DNA of 8,235 bases from Dorea sp. CAG:317 (GTDB lineage Bacteria > Bacillota > Clostridia > Lachnospirales > Lachnospiraceae). Under the pieces are notes generated by a model. It did not search any database. It was not told where the DNA came from and saw only the letters and a program-made list of their open reading frames with translations. This document shows, piece by piece, positions 5,437-8,235 of this stretch. The DNA is taken from contig FR892665.1 in NCBI GenBank assembly GCA_000433535.1, positions 28,995 through 37,229 on the forward strand. Direction: 5' to 3'. Position numbers and translations under genes: made by a program. Within the stretch, counting starts at the first letter, position 1. Each line of letters begins with the position of its first letter.

Positions 5437-6891
5437 TTATTCTGTTATACTCATTCGATCGAGAAGTGATTTTTTAACATCATAAAGCTTATGGGAGAGA
5501 TCCACATGTACCTGATGTGGATAGAAAAGACGTTTTGTCTCATCCCACAAGGTTTCTTTCTCTTCCCTGCAATACGAAGCAATCTCCATAACAGATGGAG
5601 AGTTGTAGATGCATTCTCCTTTGCGGAAAACAGGTACAAGAAGCTCTCGCATTGTGTAAGAGCCACCTTCAAGACGTGTCTTTTTCCATGTGGCAATCGG
5701 ATCAAAGAGCAATAAGTCTTCAGAAGTATCATATGTCTCATCGGCGAAGCAAATGAGATCTGCTTTTAATTTTCCGGTTTTTTTATCATAGATACGATAT
5801 ATGGTCTTATTTCCCGGATTCGTAATCTTCTCTGTGTTTTCAGACAGTTTGATCTTCGGGATGAAATTACCATCGGCATCCTGTATCGCTGCGAGCTTAT
5901 AAACGCCTCCGAAGGATGGGCAGTCTTTGGACGTGATCAGGTTTGTTCCGACACCCCAGGAGGTGATGGCTGCTTTCTGCATCTTAAGATCATGGAGCAG
6001 ATATTCATCCAGATCATTGGACGCACAGATAGACGCATCTTCAAAGCCGGCGGCATCTAGCATTTTTCTTGCTTCTTTGGAGAGATATGCAAGGTCACCG
6101 CTGTCCAGACGAATGCCGTATTTCTTCAGAGGTTTTCCGGCTTCCTGAAATTCGCGGAAGACCCGGATCGCATTTGGGACACCGGATTTCAGTGTGTCAT
6201 AGGTATCCACCAGCAACGTACAGTTGTCAGGATACATATTGGCATACGTCTTAAATGCGGTGTATTCATCTTTGAAGCTCATAATCCAGCTGTGTGCGTG
6301 AGTACCCATGACCGGAACGTCAAAGAGCTGTCCGGCAAGAACGTTGGAGGTTCCGACGCATCCACCGATCATAGCGGCTCTTGCACCATAGAGACCGGCA
6401 TCCGGTCCTTGTGCACGTCTTAATCCGAATTCCATGATTCCATCTCCGTTTGCAGCAAAAACAATACGGGAAGTCTTGGTTGCAATCAAAGACTGGTGAT
6501 TGATAATATTCAAAATTGCAGTTTCAACAAGCTGCGCTTCCATGATCGGAGCAATGACTTTCAGCAGAGGTTCTTTTGGGAATACGACCGTTCCTTCCGG
6601 AATGGCGTAAATGTCTCCGCTGAAGTGGAAACCGCTCAAATATTGAAGAAAATCTTCACTGAAGATTTTAAGGCTTCGCAAATAGTCTACGTCTTCATAA
6701 GTGAAATTCAGGTTTTTGATATAGTCAATTACCTGTGCAAGTCCCGCACATACAGAATAACCATTGTTGCAGGGGTTCTGACGGAAAAATACATCAAAGA
6801 TAACGACTTCGTTCTGGCTTTCCTCATAATAACCCTGCATCATGGTCAGTTCATACAAGTCTGTCAATAAAGTTAGATCTTGTCTGTTCAT
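5437..6891 (-). CDS. pncB: Nicotinate phosphoribosyltransferase (NAPRTase)
   Basis: This enzyme converts nicotinate and PRPP, with ATP, to nicotinate mononucleotide, the entry step of NAD salvage (Preiss-Handler route); it is cytosolic. The 484-residue length matches the long NAPRTase type of Gram-positives and eukaryotes rather than the shorter, about 400-residue E. coli form. It opens with LLTDLYELTMMQGYY (8-22), the typical N-terminus. It contains FGLRRAQGPDAG (155-166), GTHAHSW (196-202, with the histidine expected to be phosphorylated), VDTYDT (228-233), RLDSGDL (261-267) and SWGVGTNL (311-318). These are the PRPP and substrate-site motifs of the family. A good promoter lies just upstream, and ddl follows after 22 nt, making it the first gene of the operon. 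Nicotinate is favoured over nicotinamide because the protein looks like NAPRT, not NadV/NAMPT. Confidence 0.95.
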   Translation of the reverse strand: MNRQDLTLLTDLYELTMMQGYYEESQNEVVIFDVFFRQNPCNNGYSVCAGLAQVIDYIKNLNFTYEDVDYLRSLKIFSEDFLQYLSGFHFSGDIYAIPEGTVVFPKEPLLKVIAPIMEAQLVETAILNIINHQSLIATKTSRIVFAANGDGIMEFGLRRAQGPDAGLYGARAAMIGGCVGTSNVLAGQLFDVPVMGTHAHSWIMSFKDEYTAFKTYANMYPDNCTLLVDTYDTLKSGVPNAIRVFREFQEAGKPLKKYGIRLDSGDLAYLSKEARKMLDAAGFEDASICASNDLDEYLLHDLKMQKAAITSWGVGTNLITSKDCPSFGGVYKLAAIQDADGNFIPKIKLSENTEKITNPGNKTIYRIYDKKTGKLKADLICFADETYDTSEDLLLFDPIATWKKTRLEGGSYTMRELLVPVFRKGECIYNSPSVMEIASYCREEKETLWDETKRLFYPHQVHVDLSHKLYDVKKSLLDRMSITE

Positions 6892-6903
6892 TTTATTATT
6901 TAT

Positions 6904-6911
6904 CTCCTTTT
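6904..6911 (-). promoter_or_regulatory. Ribosome site of the nicotinate phosphoribosyltransferase gene, long spacing
   Basis: AAAAGGAG (minus strand) is followed by a 12-nt A/T-only spacer before the ATG at 6889-6891. No alternative ATG, GTG or TTG lies between them. The start is supported by the canonical N-terminus of the family, so the spacing is real, though long. Confidence 0.6.
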
Positions 6912-6956
6912 ATATTCACTTCTATCTTACGTCGTATCATAATCAAAGTCCATTCT

Positions 6957-6985
6957 ATTATAGCACCTGAGAGCATAAAAGTAAA
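6957..6985 (-). promoter_or_regulatory. Promoter of the pncB-ddl-murF-HAD operon
   Basis: On the minus strand, TTTACT (6980-6985) is followed by a 17-bp spacer and a perfect TATAAT (6957-6962) preceded by TGC, an extended -10. Transcription should begin near 6950, leaving a leader of about 60 nt. This is the best sigma-A-type promoter in the window. It lies in the 103-nt gap after the acyltransferase gene, so the operon need not depend on readthrough from malQ. No clear NiaR- or NrtR-type operator is recognised beside it. Confidence 0.8.
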
Positions 6986-6994
6986 AGAGAATGT

Positions 6995-7729
6995 CTATAC
7001 AAGTGCCTGATTTCGGTTGATTGTGTCCTGAATGATCTGCTGACAGTGTGCAGAAAGCCGTTTTTTCGTTTCCTTGTCCAGCTCATTCGGGTAGATTGGT
7101 TTCCCGTATTCGATGATGACATGTGTTTTTCGAATGCGTGGAAATTGTTTTTCAAAAATGGAAATCGTATTATTCATGCTGACCGGAATGATCGGGCATC
7201 CGGTTTTTTCTGCAATTTTAAAGGAACCGGCGTGGAAAGGAAGAAGGCTTAACTCTTCCCCGGTGTTGCGGGTACCTTCCGGGAAAATGCAGATGGAAAT
7301 TCCGCGTTTTACATAATCAATTGCCTGAAGAATTGTTTCCAGTCCTTCTTTTGGGTTTTCGCGGTCAAGGAAGAGACAGTACAGTCTTTTCATCCAGGTG
7401 CGAAGAAGCGGGTAACTCAACATTTCCTTCTTGGCAATATATCCGGTCAAACGTTTGCAGCGGGAATAGGTCAGAAGAATATCAAAATAACTGCGGTGAT
7501 TCCCGATAAACAGGACAGCCTCATCCGGAATGTTTTCTTCCCCGATGACAGTGATCTTCGTGCCTGCAATCTTAAGCATCAGGCGAAATGCCTTCTGTAC
7601 CATGCGAAGACATTGATAATCTTCCGCCTGTTTATTGAATTTCCCGATCAGCCATTCGATGCCAAGTACCGGGATACCGAGGATCAGATATAGGAATAAA
7701 ATGATCACGATGATTATAAATCTTATCAT
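6995..7729 (-). CDS. plsC: 1-acyl-sn-glycerol-3-phosphate acyltransferase (PlsC family)
   Basis: This membrane-bound enzyme is expected to acylate lysophosphatidic acid at the sn-2 position to give phosphatidic acid, the precursor of membrane phospholipids. It has 244 residues, normal for PlsC. A hydrophobic anchor spans about residues 2-27. The four acyltransferase blocks are present: NHRSYFD (77-83, the NHxxxxD catalytic pair), RLYCLFLDREN (115-125), FPEGTRN (149-155) and GCPIIPVSM (177-185). It sits 21 nt downstream of malQ on the same strand, with only a weak purine-rich GAGAG ribosome site, so translation may be coupled to malQ. No terminator-like hairpin follows its stop, so readthrough into pncB is possible. 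The acyl donor and the exact lyso-substrate are not visible; other LPLAT-family reactions remain possible. Confidence 0.92.
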   Translation of the reverse strand: MIRFIIIVIILFLYLILGIPVLGIEWLIGKFNKQAEDYQCLRMVQKAFRLMLKIAGTKITVIGEENIPDEAVLFIGNHRSYFDILLTYSRCKRLTGYIAKKEMLSYPLLRTWMKRLYCLFLDRENPKEGLETILQAIDYVKRGISICIFPEGTRNTGEELSLLPFHAGSFKIAEKTGCPIIPVSMNNTISIFEKQFPRIRKTHVIIEYGKPIYPNELDKETKKRLSAHCQQIIQDTINRNQALV

Positions 7730-7750
7730 TTGAACAATCTCTCTTTCTTT

Positions 7751-8235
7751 TTATTGGTAATATCTGCCATATAAGATGGACAGTTCTTTTAATTCTTTTG
7801 CCAGAGCATCGGTGAGGGCACCGCTTTTAAATCTCCAGTTCCAGTTGCCGGAAGCTTTTCCGGGGAAATTCATGCGGGCATCACTTCCAAGGTTCAAAAC
7901 ATCCTGAAGCGGGAAGATGGAATAGGACGCGATACTTGCCATGCAGGTTCTGATAAGTCCGAAGCTTAAGTTTTCAGGCTCCTTCGTGCATGTATAAGCA
8001 AGTACCTTGTTTCGACATTCCTCTCTTAAGGAAGAAAACCATCCGTGGGTTGTATCGTTGTCATGGGTTCCGGTGTAGCAGATGCAATTCGGAGACTTAA
8101 ATCTGTGAGGAAGAAAATCGCCCTCACCGGTAGAGTCAAAGGCGAACTGCAATACTTTCATACCGGGGAAATGGAAGTGCTCGCGCAAGGCATCGACTTC
8201 GTCGGTAATAACGCCCAGATCTTCAGCTATGATCG
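7751..8235 (-). CDS. malQ: 4-alpha-glucanotransferase (amylomaltase), C-terminal part
   Basis: The frame is open to the right edge, so this is the last 160 residues of a protein usually near 500. No start codon is in view. MalQ transfers maltodextrin chains between glucans (GH77), working in the cytosol in maltose, starch or glycogen metabolism. The visible part begins IIAEDLGVIT, which carries the catalytic acid/base Glu of the AEDLG motif. It continues with HFPGMKVLQFAFD and then CYTGTHDNDTTHGWF, whose HDND holds the third carboxylate of the active site. The C-terminal FPGKASGNWNWR segment is also typical of GH77, and the protein ends normally. The acyltransferase gene follows 21 nt later on the same strand. 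The identification is firm; the regulation and operon start lie outside the window. Confidence 0.95.
   Translation of the reverse strand, partial: IIAEDLGVITDEVDALREHFHFPGMKVLQFAFDSTGEGDFLPHRFKSPNCICYTGTHDNDTTHGWFSSLREECRNKVLAYTCTKEPENLSFGLIRTCMASIASYSIFPLQDVLNLGSDARMNFPGKASGNWNWRFKSGALTDALAKELKELSILYGRYYQ

Noticed and set aside
5437..6891. Nicotinamide phosphoribosyltransferase (NadV), as found in phage and NAD-scavenging islands
   Set aside because: The N-terminus LLTDLYELTMMQGYY and the GTHAHSW and RLDSGDL motifs match nicotinate phosphoribosyltransferase, and no phage genes are present.
6930..6994. Terminator after the acyltransferase gene
   Set aside because: No stable hairpin with a following T-tract is visible on the minus strand; the gap is better explained by the TTTACT-17-TATAAT promoter.

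Overview
The window looks like ordinary chromosome from a low-GC Gram-positive anaerobe, most likely a Lachnospiraceae-type gut Clostridia. The grounds are strong AGGAG-type ribosome sites, very short intergenic gaps, AT-rich promoters, and the protein flavour of MurF, Ddl and nicotinate phosphoribosyltransferase. The genus is inference from protein style, not a database result. No mobile element, CRISPR array, tRNA or rRNA is visible.

Left edge (1-470): the first 67 codons of a leftward membrane-protein gene (probably a CPBP/Abi-type intramembrane protease), then an AT-rich divergent promoter region. Upstream of the next gene this region holds a striking set of TT(T/A)ACA-like repeats with an 11-12 bp period, resembling a Pho box. 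Positions 471-2150 (+ strand) encode a Na+/phosphate cotransporter-family protein with a PhoU-like cytoplasmic tail. The Pho-box-like repeats and the phosphate-type transporter support each other.

Middle and right (2131-8235, all on the - strand): in transcription order these are the 3' part of malQ (4-alpha-glucanotransferase), a PlsC-type lysophosphatidate acyltransferase, then a clear extended -10 promoter (6957-6985), nicotinate phosphoribosyltransferase, ddl (D-Ala-D-Ala ligase), murF, and a Cof-type HAD phosphatase. The last four genes are separated by only 22, 14 and 12 nt and look like one operon. Ddl makes D-Ala-D-Ala and MurF attaches it to UDP-MurNAc-tripeptide, so this pair is a direct two-step cell-wall module. 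The nicotinate phosphoribosyltransferase in front of them supplies NAD by salvage. The HAD enzyme's substrate is unknown. The operon's last gene overlaps the 3' end of the phosphate transporter gene tail-to-tail by 20 bp, with no terminator visible between them.

I see no convincing undescribed multi-gene system here. The best leads are regulatory: the repeat cluster at 357-430, and the convergent, terminator-less overlap at 2131-2150.
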